64,000 bases of DNA, from assembly GCA_015680905.1 (NCBI GenBank), contig CM027380.1, forward strand, positions 55,445,001-55,509,000, in the 5' to 3' direction. This document shows positions 1 to 12,674 of the stretch, in pieces. The position numbers and the translations under genes were made by a program. Under the pieces are notes generated by a model. That model saw only the letters and a list, made by a program, of their open reading frames with translations, searched no databases and had not been told where the DNA came from. This DNA is from Coptis chinensis. Its lineage: Eukaryota > Streptophyta > Magnoliopsida > Ranunculales > Ranunculaceae. The first letter of the stretch is position 1; every line of letters starts with the position of its first letter.

Positions 1-989
1 TCACTCACTTGCATATAGTTGGGTGGAGTCAAATTCCAGATTCAACAGCGTCATCCCTTCAATATTCGGCATCGGCGCTAGAGTCTATGGATCGTAAAGT
101 ATTGCTAAACTCTGGGAAAAGTAGACAAACCGTGAGTCATGCTCTTTAGTAAGTTTGTTCTCATCTCCCACTTTAGGACTTTTAGCTCAAGTGCTTACAC
201 CCTAGAATAGAGCAAGTAAGAAAATATTTTTTGGATTGTGAATCATTTTCTGATGGCTACGTACCTCTTTATGAAATCCCTCCTTCATTCCAGATTGGTC
301 CTCTTCTTCCATTATTAGTGGCATGTTTAGTCAACTGATGAATTCTTTTAGTTTGGTCTTCCTTTAAATTTAGTTCAGTATTAGTTGTACTCCATTTTCG
401 ATTTGTGGTACTCTTTGTGCATGCTCTTCAAGTAGTGGGAATGGGGTAACATGATGTGATTTGGTGGAACACAGTTTCAACGTTGTTGCTAATAAATAAC
501 TTTTAATGGGCGTGTTGATTTCACTTTGCATACTGTGTATTTGATTTCAATGATCATGTTTTAATTTCCCTGTGTTCAGAAAGGAAGGAAGAAAGAAAGA
601 CCTATTAAACCTCTTTCGCGTAATCTCTTCGAATCAGGTGTGTCAAAGCCTTATATATATTTATCTTTGTTTCATATTGCTATGTACATATGTACTGTAT
701 GAGAACATTTTGTATAGATTTTTGGGTGGATGCAAGTCAAAGACCCACCAAAAGGAAAAAGTCAGCCAATATGACGTTCTATATATATTCATTAATTGAA
801 GGAGCTATATTTGAATACTCTTATATGTTTTTGTGTCTAGGATTACCCCTACACTAAGAAGTTACTGGAGCTTGAGTAGTGCAAGGAAATGACATCATCA
901 GTCCATACAGTAAGTATACAATTGAGGCAAGCATGGGTTTACCATGATGAAGTCCGACTGAAGTGAAGTAGCAGCTTATATTCAAGAGT

Positions 990-1043
990 AAGTTCGAGTT
1001 GGTGAGAGCCTTATAGTAAGTTCGAGTTGGTGAGAGCCTTATA
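990..1043. repeat. two-copy tandem repeat, about 27-30 bp
   Basis: The phrase AAGTTCGAGTTGGTGAGAGC followed by CTTATAG occurs twice in direct succession. It does not lie in a recognisable gene and looks like a local replication-slippage duplication. Confidence 0.8.
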
Positions 1044-2027
1044 GGTTTCATTTAGTGAGTCCATTGTATATTTGAAACTTAACTCTTAAAATGAAAAGTA
1101 AATAATGCTAGATTAGGAGAATTACATGTATTCCAAGATAAATTTGGAACATGGGAATATTTATATAGATATCAACCACAACTTCTACTCCTGCTTCCAT
1201 CTAAGATTGTGATACTCGGAGGCTTCATTAAGATTTTAAACCCTAGAATATTGTTAATAGGAAAAAGATGTATTTTATGGTTACACTTAGATACAAAAAA
1301 ATCATTCATTTAAAAAATTAATGTCGGAAGATTGTTGCTGCCTTTATGTAGCCCTGTTTTAGCAATATTTTCAAAAACAAACATAGCATTCAAGAATTAC
1401 AGCCCAATCAACGTTGATGTTAGTTCACTATTCTTAAGTTATTGATGCATTGTGGAGAAGATTGAGTACTACAACATGGAGCAGTGAATGCTGCCTATTT
1501 ATGAAATTAATATGGATTCCTCATCTATGCCATATTTGTGTAGTTATCTAATATCAAGTTCATCGGCACATCAAGTGCATATTGGATCTCTGCCTCATTT
1601 TTTGGACAACAATTGCAATAATCTACTGATAAATAGTAACTGTTTCTATTCATTCACTAACAAACTTTATTGCCGTCTTCTTTCTTGCAGCCATTACTTC
1701 AATGATTTGACTTCAACTTCAGGCTTTACAATATCAGCTTGCTTGGTAACACTCAGATGCCTTATAGGTATGGCAAGTGTCATTTTTACACTATTTCTGA
1801 TCCCATTCATGATTTGGTTAAATGCGATATAATCCATTACTCATTGGCTTCTACATGTCATGAAATATTTCAAATAATGAGATGATGTAATTGTTTTGAA
1901 CCACATCATGATAGCTGTTTTGAATTTTCAATCACCACCTAGCAGTCACAAACCTAAGTTTTTGTTCGGTGTGGACTTTCTTTTCATTATGGGGTTTGTC
2001 CTTATTTGGTATGAAGCAGTTTGTATT

Positions 2028-2066
<39 letters not shown>

Positions 2067-2814
2067 TATTTTTTTATTATTTTTTTGTGTCTGTGAATGT
2101 TGAGCATTGCTGGATAATGTTGTGCATTGCTGGATAATGTTGTAGGATTAGGAATTTAAGGAGATATATGAGTCAATTAGTGGTGCCGATTTGCACCTAC
2201 AATGAGTGCAAATGATTCAAGTTAAATTGCGTAGCTGAGGCTATACAATTTTTTGGTTAAGGTGTAGACTGCACTGTGACATTATTTAGAAGATTGTTGG
2301 AACCAATATTACGTTGGCTCCATTTGGGTGAAGGTGGCTCGGGTCAGAAGCTTGGGTTTCACGTTTAATTTAAACTCTTATCTTAAATGTCGATTTTCGA
2401 GGTCTCTCTTGATTTCAAATTGATATGGCTGCGGTCTGCAGCTTGCCGTTGCAAAATAATTCTTTCGTGAGTGTGATAACATGAAAGGTGAGCATGTCTG
2501 ATGGAAATATCAATCTCAGCTTTGATGTACAGTGTCACGGGATGCATGCTCATTAATCTTATTTAATGAACCTATGCACAACCTGTTTTCAAGTTGCACT
2601 ATCGTTTTTATTGCATTCTTCCAAATGGCAGACTATTGATGAATATTGTTCTGTATTGTGACCGGTTCTTTTTTTTTTGCTAAATTGAGCACAAATATTT
2701 TGCAGGTCAAGTTCTTTAGGAAAGTGCTCAATACATGTTGTTGGCCACGTACTTTTAGAAAAAAGAAGGTAAGGTAATACATTATAACTTTTTTTGACAT
2801 TGTGTAAGAAGAAA

Positions 2815-3165
2815 TTATAAACTCAGTTCAGGTTTTTTCCTGCTTCGGAATCACTGAGAGTTGTACTAAAGCCAACCCACCTTGCTGTTGGAATGAAGTC
2901 TGAATCTGATGGATACCTTTTAGGAGGTGTACAAAGAGTGTCAGTAGATTTACTGAAAAACAAAATAGGTTATCAATTGAGACACCAACCCCCATTATAA
3001 ACTCAGTTCAGGTTTTCCTATGCTTCAAAATCACTGAGAGTTGTACCAAAGCCAACCCACCTTCATGTTGTCATTAAGTCTGAATCTAATGGATACATTT
3101 TAGGAGGCGTACATAGATTGTCACATGCTTTACCGAAAAACGAAGTAGGTAATCGAGACCCCCGA
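2815..3165. repeat. two-copy diverged direct repeat, about 180 bp
   Basis: The block beginning TTATAAACTCAGTTCAGGTT at about 2815 recurs at about 2995. Both copies continue through ACTGAGAGTTGTAC, AAGCCAACCCACCTT, AAGTCTGAATCT and a TTTTAGGAGG-GTACA phrase. The copies differ by scattered substitutions, so the duplication is not recent. No coding frame is shared by the two copies. Confidence 0.75.
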
Positions 3166-5306
3166 CACGCATTACACCCACTTTATGTTAATTCAATTGA
3201 TTTTTCCCTGTTATCATATAGTTACAGTACAACCAAATAATGATCACTTCCAAAGTCCAGGTACAGCTGACACTTACACAGTTACGCTGACCAGTGACCA
3301 TATGGATTAGGTGTTAAGAGACCTCATTGGGCTTCTCTTATGTTGGAAAGTGTATCCACCTCACTTTCCATTCTCCTTTTCATATAATTAGTTGCCATTG
3401 ATTTTTATAGGTGTGCTATGGAAATATCTCCCGCAGACCGCAGTTTTCTCCTTTCTTTGGTGAGCTAAGTTACATCGATTGTGATGGCTTGATTACTGGC
3501 GCTGAAGCAAAAAATCAATTTGACACTATATTAGTATTTCATAGTTCTCTGAAAACAACACTTTTTTTGGATGGGGTTTTCCTATTGATATTAGATGAAC
3601 CACTTTGTCGTTTCATTAATTTAAACACTTGCTTTGCCGAAGTTATGGATCAGTCTTCAATAGATGTTATATATCTAATATATATCTTTGCACACTAACT
3701 GACTTGAGCAGCAAGCTAGCTAACTACTGTGTTCAATGTTGGGTGGAGACTACCCTTCTATATTAGTTATCACAGAAAGTTATAACGTGGTGAGGGTTCA
3801 CAAATACATTGCAATTTTGCAACACAATTATGGCCATGCCTTATACCTTTTCCAGGAATGTTGCGGATGTTATTTGCCCTTCCTTTTACCTTGACTCAAC
3901 ACATTTCCAACAATGTAGAAAAAAAAATTATAAAAAACTTTTAAGCTAATACAATAACATCAATCTAATGATAATACATGGCTGCTGCGAATATCTCTAG
4001 GTACTCGAAAAGGATTACAAAACAATCCTGGATACATTGCTAATTTACAAACTTTTAGAAAAAAAAACATTGGAGTCACAATGTCACCAAAGGTAACTGC
4101 TCTCTATGAGTCTCTTCACATATATATATTTTCCGATAATCACGAAATTTCAAGAGATTTCCTTTGTTCTTAACAGTGTCCAACCCTCTTGACATTCCTT
4201 AATAATAAAATCTCTTTGATACTCTCTTACCCAGTGTTCATGATTCCGAACAAAATATCGAAATTATGTCTAATATTTTGGTTTTTCAAAAAATTAGGAA
4301 AAAACAACATAAGATCGAAATATTGATGATTATGAAATTAGTTGAAATTCTGAATAAGACATGGGTTGAAATATTATGAATTTCGGTTTTTGAATTTGTC
4401 AGAATTCTGATAATTCCGAAATCCCAAATTATGCTATAACCACAATTTCTACAAGAAGAATTTTGTTGTTATTACGTTTTCCAATAGTTTTGTATCGTAC
4501 ATTTTCTTTTTCGAAATGCTCCACGTTACTATCCTACTTCAAAATGCTTTCTATTAATTTGATATAACAATTATCAAAGTTAACTAATATACATCATTGA
4601 ATAATTTTTTTTTAGCACATTAATTACACTTTTCATCGAGCTGGTTACTTATAAATTTTTTTTTCTATCACAATAAATAGTAAATGCACGTTAAATTTTA
4701 AATCACATTATCAAACATGCTTTTTTATGGAATCCGTACGGAAAGCACATACATTAACTAGTAATATAATAAGGGAGGGAAGTTTTATGACCCACGGCTA
4801 GAATTCCATCTTAGGGTGGGCTGAGTGGTGTATGTGGGATTGAATATAATGTCTCGAACGCAGTGCTGGAGCGAGCTGGGGTTTTTAGACATTGGCTTAT
4901 TTTAAATGGGGCAAGGGAAAAACGAAAAACCAAATTAATTTCGGACGATCTGTTAAAATCTGAAATGTCAATATATTAGTGTGTTAAGTCCTAATCAATG
5001 CTAATTTTAACAAGGAAATTCTCTCCTCAGATAAAGATCTAAGGGATTTTTCTTAACTTTTATAAACATGATTTAAGAGCCCTAACTTTATGGTTTAATT
5101 TAGTCCCATTAAAAGTACATTTCACTAGTACAAGTTTATTGTTATCTTTTGAAGGAATTTCTCTCAAACAGCCAAAGGGTTCGTCATCACTCTTGTTAAT
5201 AAAGTTTTCCTTTACCTCTTCTTTTTTATTGTTATTATATTCTTTGAAAAGTAGAATGCTTCTGTGTAAAGTTTTTTTTACAAAGCAAATAGCGAGCTAC
5301 TTGCTG

Positions 5307-5384
5307 GATGATTGCCATCTGTGCTTGGAGAAGTGGTGAATTGCCATCTGCCATCTGTGCTTGGAGAAGTGGTGAATTGCCATC
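5307..5384. repeat. two-copy tandem repeat, about 37 bp
   Basis: GCCATCTGTGCTTGGAGAAG followed by TGGTGAATT occurs twice, at about 5314 and 5351, separated by a short extra GCCATCT. It is a local duplication in non-coding sequence. Confidence 0.75.
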
Positions 5385-6615
5385 TTTGTGTTTCAGTGGT
5401 ACACATTTATTCACTATTGAAGATATATTCTCAGTTATTTCCGGTTCTCTATGGGTTTGAATATTGGTGAGCATATTTTTGTTATAATTAAGGTCTTAGA
5501 ATCTATATATGGGCAATTGAGCAGTTTTTTCCTTGATCATTTCACTCAGCTGAATGCATCTAGCTACGAGCGCTTTGTATATGGCGCTTGCTAAAGAAAT
5601 TAATATCCATCTTATTTATTACAGTAGAGCATTTTTTTTTAACATTTTTTGATTTTTTTAACTTTATAGTATTCTCTTCTATTCAGCTTTCGATTTTTGG
5701 TTGGAGGCGAGAGGTCCATGTTGAGTTTGTTGAACCCCCATTCGTACACCTTGAATCTATACCTCAAAGAGTTGTGCTATGTTGAGCCCCTTGAAAATTT
5801 GTATTGGTTTCAATATATAACAGAGTCTGAATAGTGAAAGGTGTTTCTTCTTCAGAACTCCACATCCAATCTTGGTGACCTCTGAACTAACTGTTTTTGC
5901 ACATTTTTTTTCCCTTTTATAAATGAATTCTCTGTAGTTGTTCCTTTTTTTTTGATTCCTCATAATAGGACTACTGAGCCGTGAGAACAAATTATTTGGG
6001 GATATTTGTCTGGTGACACAACGAAGGATATATGTTATCTATGGTAAAAAGATAATTGATTAAGATAAGCAAAGGAATACAAGCTACACAGAAATGTCCA
6101 AATGAACCAAAAACTAATGCTTAAGGAAGTGGGTATCTCCTTTATCTGCCATTCCCAACTATGGTTAAAAAAGAGGTACTCTGACTCCATTTTATGCTCC
6201 AATAATTCTCATTGTAACAACTAGGAAAATCTGTAACATTTGAGGTCCATAAGAGGCTAAGACGACCTTAGCTAAAGGGAAACTTACTGGATGCTTTTAA
6301 TGTAGATACAACTTTCAGATGAATGTTTTGTTGTGTCTCATTTTATAGTTACAAGTTTTGAGTATGTTATCTGTTCTAAAGTTTTCTGTCAGGTATTGAT
6401 ATTACACATTGTTTCTTCCAACTGTAGTGGGTGAGCCAAGGATGAAGGTAAATCGTATTGCATGCTATTTTTTCGTCTCCGGTAGTACATATCTCCATGG
6501 ATTTTGCAGGAACAGATTGGGATAATCTACATTAAACTTACTAAGGGTCTTGAGATTGTCATGGTGATATTTGTGGGCTTTGTCATTGTGGACATTGTCG
6601 TGAAGGGGAGGAAAA

Positions 6616-6720
6616 CAAGGCTATGATGCTTATGGAAGAAATGAAGAGTTGCGGAGTTCATTGCTACAACACTGTGATTGATGGTTTCTGCCAATGGAAA
6701 ATAAGCGGCTTAGTTAGATA
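6616..6720 (+). pseudogene. pentatricopeptide-repeat (PPR) gene relic
   Basis: The plus-strand frame from about 6620 reads KAMMLMEEMKSCGV, then CYNTVIDGFC, then a stop at 6718-6720. The phrases EEMKSCGV and YNTVIDGFC are the helix A and turn signature of the plant 35-residue PPR motif, from the RNA-binding family that acts in chloroplasts and mitochondria. Only about one motif survives and the frame upstream is broken. No start codon or organelle targeting sequence is visible. It abuts the 5' LTR of the next element, so the remainder was lost or displaced. The family call rests on a single motif. Confidence 0.6.
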
Positions 6721-6897
6721 GCCATAGCTTTGCTTTTGGAAGGTCATTTAAGCGTGGACCAAGAAAAAACATGGCAGTGAATATGATCAAAGGAATTGAA
6801 TTCACACATTTCGTTACAAGCATTACCAGATTTTTAAAACATCTTGATTAACAATTATTGATTTGGATGGCAGTTTGAACTGTCATGAAGCTTGGTG

Positions 6898-7291
6898 TGG
6901 GGGCTCAATCAGGAAAAGGGTGCTAGGTCAGCGGACATCGTGGGGATGCAGCGTAATACAATAGCCGGAGGGCATGGGAACATAGCCACGAAAGAGACCA
7001 GGTCAGTGGGACACCGAATGGGATGCAACATAGCGATATAAACTGGGGAGTATGGGAACATAACCGCGGAACCCTAGATCACGGACGTGGCATAGGTACG
7101 GCATAGGAGAAAACCGTCAGATGGAAGGACAGATGGACGGTCAAGAAAGAAGGGGGAGGGGGTATAAAGAGAAGGAGATGGGTAGAGAAAGAAGGGGCCG
7201 CATCTAGAGAGAATAGAGAGGAGAGAAGTAGAGAGAAGAAAGAAAGAGAGAGTGTAGAGAGAATTGTAGTTTGGGTGAGATTTAAGGTTCA
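6898..7291 (+). repeat. 5' LTR of the Tat element
   Basis: This 394-bp block begins TGGGGGCTCAAT and is repeated at 16923-17319. It contains a GTATAAAG TATA-like box at about 7160 and a purine-rich GAGA tract downstream of it, which fits an RNA start and leader inside the LTR. The terminal dinucleotides are TG and CA if the end is placed at 7291. Confidence 0.88.
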
Positions 7292-7297
7292 TATATT

Positions 7298-7315
7298 TGG
7301 CGCCGTCTGTGGGAA
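7298..7315 (+). other. primer binding site of the Tat element
   Basis: TGGCGCCGTCTGTGGGAA lies six bases inside the 5' LTR. It begins with TGG, the complement of a tRNA CCA tail, as expected for minus-strand DNA priming. I have not assigned the tRNA, although Ogre-type Tat elements are described as using an arginine tRNA. Confidence 0.75.
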
Positions 7316-7335
7316 CAGATAAAAGCAACCTAAAA

Positions 7336-9377
7336 ATGGCACCAAAGAGAGCAGCGGGTAGACCAAAGAAGGTGAGGGTTCAGGAACTGATGCTGGAAGC
7401 GGTGATTGAGGAGGGGGAAGAACGAGAAGAGGGGTGAGCAGTTGAAGAAACACGACTGATGCGAGAAGAGATTGAGAGGTTGAGAGAGGAGAACGATGAG
7501 TTGAGAAGAGAGAGGGAGAAGGTGGAGGAAGAGGTCATGGAAGAGCTAAGTGAGGGGTCTGAGAATGAGGGATCTGAAGATGAGGAGGAGGCCAGACCGA
7601 ATCTTGTGGAAAATCCGGTAGCTGGCTTGACAATAGAGCAAGTATAAGAAATGATAAACAATGATAGAGTCAAACCGGACGGCAGGCTAATGAGCACAGA
7701 GGAGCGGCCAGTCAGGTGGTGGCTGGGTTGAACCCTTTAGCAGATGACATATGGGATTCGGAAGTCCCAAAGCAGTTCGCTCAGCCGAGATTCGAGAGGT
7801 ACGACAGCAAAGGAGTTCCGGCCGATCACATCTATCATTTTAGGCAACAAATACCACTTTGGCAGGAGTCTAGGTATGATGGTCTGCGGTGTATGATGTT
7901 CCCGGCTAGCCTTAAAGGAGGGGCGTCGGATTGGTACTACAGGTTGCCTGCGGGGAGCATCAAAAGTTTTCAGGAATTGGAGCAGGCGTTCATAGAGCAC
8001 TTCATACATCAGAAGAAACGGGTAGTTGACATCGCTGTTCTATTCAACGTGCGACAAAGATCTGCAGAGTCAGTTAGGGAGTTTCTGTGCCGGTTCAAGG
8101 CAGAGACACTGAAAGTGGAAAATCTGGATGAGAGGACAGCAGTGATAGCTTTTGAAAGAGGCTTGCGTCCGGGGACAGGAGTGCACCAGTCCGTAGCCAA
8201 AAATGAGATCGCGAAGTTACACAAGCTGTACCTGCGAGTGGAAAAATATATAAGATATGAAGGTTCTATGCAGAAGGATTCCAAGAGGTCGGGGAAGGCA
8301 GTGTTGTCTTTGGAGAAGGAACGGGAGCACCGGAAGGCAGAGACATCAGAAAAAGAAGGTAAGGGATATCGCGGATACAGAGGATGGGCAGAAGGAAACC
8401 GGAAAGGCATCCGAAGGGAGTACAGGGAGAGGAAACCATACCGCGATATGGAACAGACACCCCTGAATAAACCGTTAAGTGAGATCTTGCCCTTAATCAA
8501 GGATTTTCCGGTGTATAAGGGACAGCAAAACACACCAATATAGATACCAGAAAAACCTTTCTGTGCATATCATCAGATACGGAATCATGAGACGAATAAC
8601 TGTTACGCACTGAAATAGTTGATTCAAAGGATGGTGGAAAAAGGGAGGATGGGAGAGTTCGTGAGAGGCGCCCAGAACGAAGAGAGCATGCCACCTCAGG
8701 GAAGAATATTGGGAACCATCAATGTGATTTACAGCGGAGAGGTTCTGAGTCACAATGCTTATAGAGACAAGATAAGGCGGGCCGCGAGTATCCAACAAAT
8801 CAATGAGAGAACGGATAGACCACGACAAAGAGCGGTATCTGCGGCAAAAAAGGACCAAATTGTGTTTAGTAGCGCGGGCCTCTGGGAAGTGGACTGGCCA
8901 CACGAAGATGCGCTGGTCATTACAGTCGTGATGAAAAATTATATGGTAAAGAAGGTATTGATTGATTGTGGAAGTGCAGTAGATTTGTTATCCAGAGGTG
9001 CTTTGGAGGAAATGGGCGTCGATCCTAAGCAGCTACGGCCTTCGCAAACCAATTTGTATGGATTCAACGGGAGCATGACAGAGCCCATGGGGGAACTCTT
9101 ACTGCCCATGACAACAGGACCAGTGACGATTTTTGCCCGATTCATGTTGGTAGATTCAGCTTTGCAGTATAATGCAATCTTAGGAAGGATGTGGATTCAC
9201 GAGATGAAGGCGGTCCCATCAACGTACTATCAAAGACGCTCGACGGAGGGGGAGGCGGAACCATTGAGGGAACCAAAGACGCTCGACGAGATTGAGTTGG
9301 TGAATATTGGAAAGGGGGATGAAGAGAAATTCACATCGATAGGATCCAATTTGCAGAAGAATGGAAGAATAAGTTGA
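7336..9377 (+). pseudogene. gag-protease region of the Tat element (broken)
   Basis: The ATG at 7336 opens a charged N-terminal stretch (PKRAAGRPKK, then an acidic coiled segment) that is stopped at 7435-7437 and again at 7645-7647. The capsid core follows in another frame from 7716, with FPASLKGGASDWYYRL and the LEQAFIEHF helix typical of the plant retrotransposon gag domain (PF03732-like). A stop at 8541 and another near 8616 bracket a CxxH-type knuckle (FCAYHQ ... NHETNNCYAL). The retropepsin-like domain follows: VLIDCGSAVDLL is the active-site loop, with Cys where Ser, Thr or Gly is usual, and AILGRMW is the second conserved loop. The frame closes at 9377 where the pol frame changes. Confidence 0.88.
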
Positions 9378-10706
9378 TACAGTTCTTGTCCGAAAACAAA
9401 GATGTGTTCGCTTGGGCGATAGAGGAGGTTACTGGGTTGGACCCTGAATTTGCTTGTCACCACTTGCATATGAAGAAAAAAACGCCAGACCGGTGAGGCA
9501 AAGGATGCGCGGCATTAGACCTAAATATGCCGAGGGAATACGTGAGGAAGTCGCGAGGCTGAAAGGGGCGGGGATAATTCGAGGAGTTGAGTTCACGTAC
9601 TGGTTGTCTAATATAGTCGCGGTACCTAAAAAGAATGGCAAGGTTCGTATGTACGTCGATTTCACGGATGTGAATACCGAGTGTCCGAAGGATAGCTATC
9701 CCATGCCGCGGGTAGATGAGTTGGTGGATAGGATAGCAGGGTACAAAATATTCTCATTCATGGATGCGTCTATGGGGTATAACCAGGTCGCGATGTATAG
9801 ACCAGATCAGGAGAAAATAACATTTGTGGTAGAAGGTGGCACGTACTGCTATACAAGGATGCCATTTGGGCTGAAGAATGCTGGAGCCACTTTTCAAAGA
9901 TTGGGAGAGAAAATGTTCAAAAGCAAGATTCGGAAGGGGATTGGAATATACATAGATGGCATGGTTGAAAAAAGCATGTCTGAGGAGCATTTAGAGGGCT
10001 TACGGGAGACATTCGGGATACTGCAGAAGTACAATTTGAAGTTGAATTCAGAGAAATGCACATTCGGAGTGATCACGGGAAAGTTCTTGGGCTACATCGT
10101 AACTCATCGGGGAATAGAGGCTAATCTGGAACAGATAAGAGCCTTGATAGAGATGTCGTCGCCACAAAATGTTAAGGAGGTACAACGGCTAGCTGGAAGG
10201 GTGGCGACATTGAACTGGTTCATTTCCAAGTCATCCGATAAATGCAAACCGCTGTATCGGTTGCTGAGAAGTACCCCGGATTTCTCATGGACAGCGGAAT
10301 GTGAGGAGGCATTTCAAGAGTTGAAGGGGTACTTGGGCAAGGCTCCTTTATTGTCTCGGTCAGAAGAAGGGGAGAAGTTGTACTTGTATTTGGGACCCAC
10401 CGAGTATGCAGTAAGTTTAGTATTGATCCGCCTAGTAGACAGAGTGGAGAAACCGGTGTATTTTCAAAGCAAAACGTTGCTAGATCCAGAGACGCGGTAT
10501 AGTAGAATCGAGAGGTATGCCATGACATTAATCTTCTCAGCTCTGAAGCTGAAGCCCTACTTCGAGTCGCACTCTGTGGTGGTGGTGACAAACCTACCTC
10601 TCAAACAAGCATTAAGGACAGAAAAGTCAGGGAGAATGTTGAAATGGGTAGTGATGCTTAGCGCGCATGATATACAATATCAGGTAAGGACCGCGGAGAA
10701 GGCGTA
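9355..10706 (+). pseudogene. reverse transcriptase and RNase H of the Tat element (inactive)
   Basis: A connector with DVFAW and TGLDPE phrases is read in a different frame from both its upstream and downstream neighbours (changes near 9355 and 9475). RT proper follows from about 9475: PVRQRMRG, VRMYVDFTDVN, the SFMDASMGYNQV first catalytic block, and RMPFGLKNAGATFQRL. The YxDD box is YIDG at about 9949-9960, so the second metal-binding Asp is Gly and polymerase activity should be lost. An RT-linked RNase H-like fold (VYFQSKTLLDPETRYS ... LKPYFESHSVVV) occupies 10380-10620. The frame ends at a TAG at 10706. Confidence 0.9.
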
Positions 10707-11385
10707 GGTGATGGTGGAGTTTCTGGCTGAGTTCCCCGCCGAGGTTCCCACTTGGGGGAAAGAGATGGTCATGGAACCAGAGAGGGATGGGGAGCCCGAC
10801 TTATTGGACCCTTGGGATAAGAGGAATGGATGAAGGGTATTCGCAGATGGGTCTGCCACTGATGCATGCAGCGGCATAGAAGTTGTGTTGGTTACACCTG
10901 ATAATAACAGAATAGAACAGACCATGAAGTTAGGTTTAGCGACATCCAGTAATGAAGCGGAGTATGAGGTAGTGATAGCGGGATTGAGAATGGCCGAGGA
11001 TCTGGGAGTAAAGGAACTGATCGTGTATTCAGACTCAAATCTCGTGGTGTGTCAAGCCAATGGAGGGTTTGCTTCTCGGTGCCCGCGAATGGCTAAGTAT
11101 TTGAAGGTGGTGTGCGAGAGATCCAGCAAGTTTGTGAAGCTCCAATTTGTACATCTGGGTCGCGGTGAGAATAGACACGCGGACGCACTAGCATACGTTG
11201 CGGCAGCCATGCCTGGGTCAGAGGAAAGGACGATACGGGTAGGGAGATTGGATAAGCCAAGCACGGAAGAGGTGGTAGAGGTGTGTCAGGTTACTAAAGA
11301 AGAAGGGGGATGGATGGATCCCATTAGATATTTTTTAGAGGCAAAGGAGGTGACAGACAAGAAAGAAAAGAGAAGATTGGAATAG
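10707..11385 (+). pseudogene. second (archaeal-type) RNase H domain of the Tat element
   Basis: After the stop at 10706 and another stop near 10832, the sequence shows RVFADGSATDA, NEAEYEVVIAGL, IVYSDSNLVVCQ and RGENRHADALA. These carry the D-E-D-D residues of an RNase HI fold. A second RNase H placed between RT and integrase defines Tat-lineage elements, where it is thought to help remove RNA during minus-strand synthesis. The four catalytic acids look retained although the frame around them is interrupted. The segment closes with a TAG at 11383. Confidence 0.88.
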
Positions 11386-11400
11386 ACGTCTCAGAGATAT

Positions 11401-12577
11401 GTTATGGTGGAAGGTGAATTATACCGAAAGAACTTTAGTGGGCCCTTGTTAAAATGTCTAGGACCGCGGTTAGCATCAGAAGTGTTGGAAGAATTGCACG
11501 AAGGGGACTGTGGGAGCCATTATGCAGGAAGAACTACTGCGCACCGACTCTTGACACAATGCTACTTTTGGCCTCATATGAAGGAGGCAGTGGACTTCGC
11601 TAAGAAATGCGACAAGTGTCAAAGATTCTCACAGCTGATATTTGCCCTAGCTCCCCCTTGTATAATGTCTCGAGTCTGTGGCCTTTTGCCATATGGGCTA
11701 TGGATATTATAGGGCCGTTGCCCATGGCAGCGGCAAAAGGAGATATATGCTGGCAGCCACGGACTATTTTACTAAATGGATAGAAGTCGTCCCTTTGCAG
11801 CAAGTCAATGAGACACAAGTGATTAAGTTTCTATAGGAGAACATCATATGTCGGTTTGGGTTGCAGTATGCCATCATTGCAAACAATGAGACACAGTTAA
11901 CGGGAGCTAAGGTAGCGGCGTTTCTACAGGTGCACAAGGTGAAACAAGGATTCTCTGCCCCCTACAATCCCGAAGGCAACGGACAGGCAGAATCTTCTAA
12001 CAAAACAATAATGAACAATCTGAAAAGGAAATTGGAAGATAAGAAGGGCATGTGGGCCGACGAGTTGAACCATGTGCTCTGGGCTTACTGAACCACACCG
12101 CGGACAAGCACCAAGGAGACCCCCTTCGCCTTAGCATACGACGTCGAGGCAGTAATTCCTTCAGAAATGGTGGCGGCTACTATGAGAACCAAGGCTGTGG
12201 AGGTGAGATCAAATTGGTGCATATTGGCAGGGGACTTGAACCTGGCAGAAGAGAAAAGAGACTCAGTTCGCATTCGACTAGAGGAGTATCATAGGAGACT
12301 GCAGAGACAATACAACAAGAGGGTCAGACCACGACATTTCAAGATAGGGGAATTGGTACTACGCCGAGTGACACCGAGTACAAAAGAGGAGAAGGATGGG
12401 AAGTTGGGTCCTAATTGGGAGGGGCCGTACACCATGGTGGAAGTGGGAGGTTCTGGTACTTATAAGTTGCAGACCATGAAGGGTAAACTGATAGAAAGGC
12501 CTTGGAATATAAGAAAGTTGAATTTTTTTTTACAACTGAATATAATGAAGTCACCAAGCAATGTAAGGAAGGTCTAG
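11401..12577 (+). pseudogene. integrase of the Tat element (inactive)
   Basis: The N-terminal zinc-binding motif is seen as LHEGDCGSHYAGRTTAHRLL ... CDKCQ at 11490-11630. The core begins with WAMDIIGPLP at about 11695, which keeps the first catalytic Asp, then a frame change occurs near 11735 and a stop at 11834. The second catalytic position reads IIANNETQL, with Asn instead of Asp. The catalytic Glu is present in GNGQAESSNK. A stop at 12088 and a further frame change precede the C-terminal part (RPRHFKIGELVLRR ... LGPNWEGPY), the usual Ty3 C-terminal DNA-binding fold. Catalysis should be lost. Confidence 0.9.
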
Positions 12578-12674
12578 AACAGTGGACTAGAGCTATATGT
12601 AAATGTATAAAACCACAACACTTTTGTGAATGGAAATGTATTTGCTATGTGTAATGCTTAAAGAATAATATAAA

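Larger units (their letters stand above)
1..6615. other. non-coding plant DNA with no recognisable gene
   Basis: I see no convincing exon or domain here. Open frames are short, AT-rich and unlike any family I know. The stretch holds a (TA)n run at about 2031-2060 and several small direct duplications, listed separately. Intron-like and UTR-like base composition (T-rich tracts and TGCAG sites such as near 2700) means introns of a gene lying to the left cannot be excluded. Confidence 0.55.

Noticed and set aside
5588..5990. Short open frames around 5.6-6.0 kb as genes
   Set aside because: T-rich low-complexity sequence, no domain, no splice or codon-use support.
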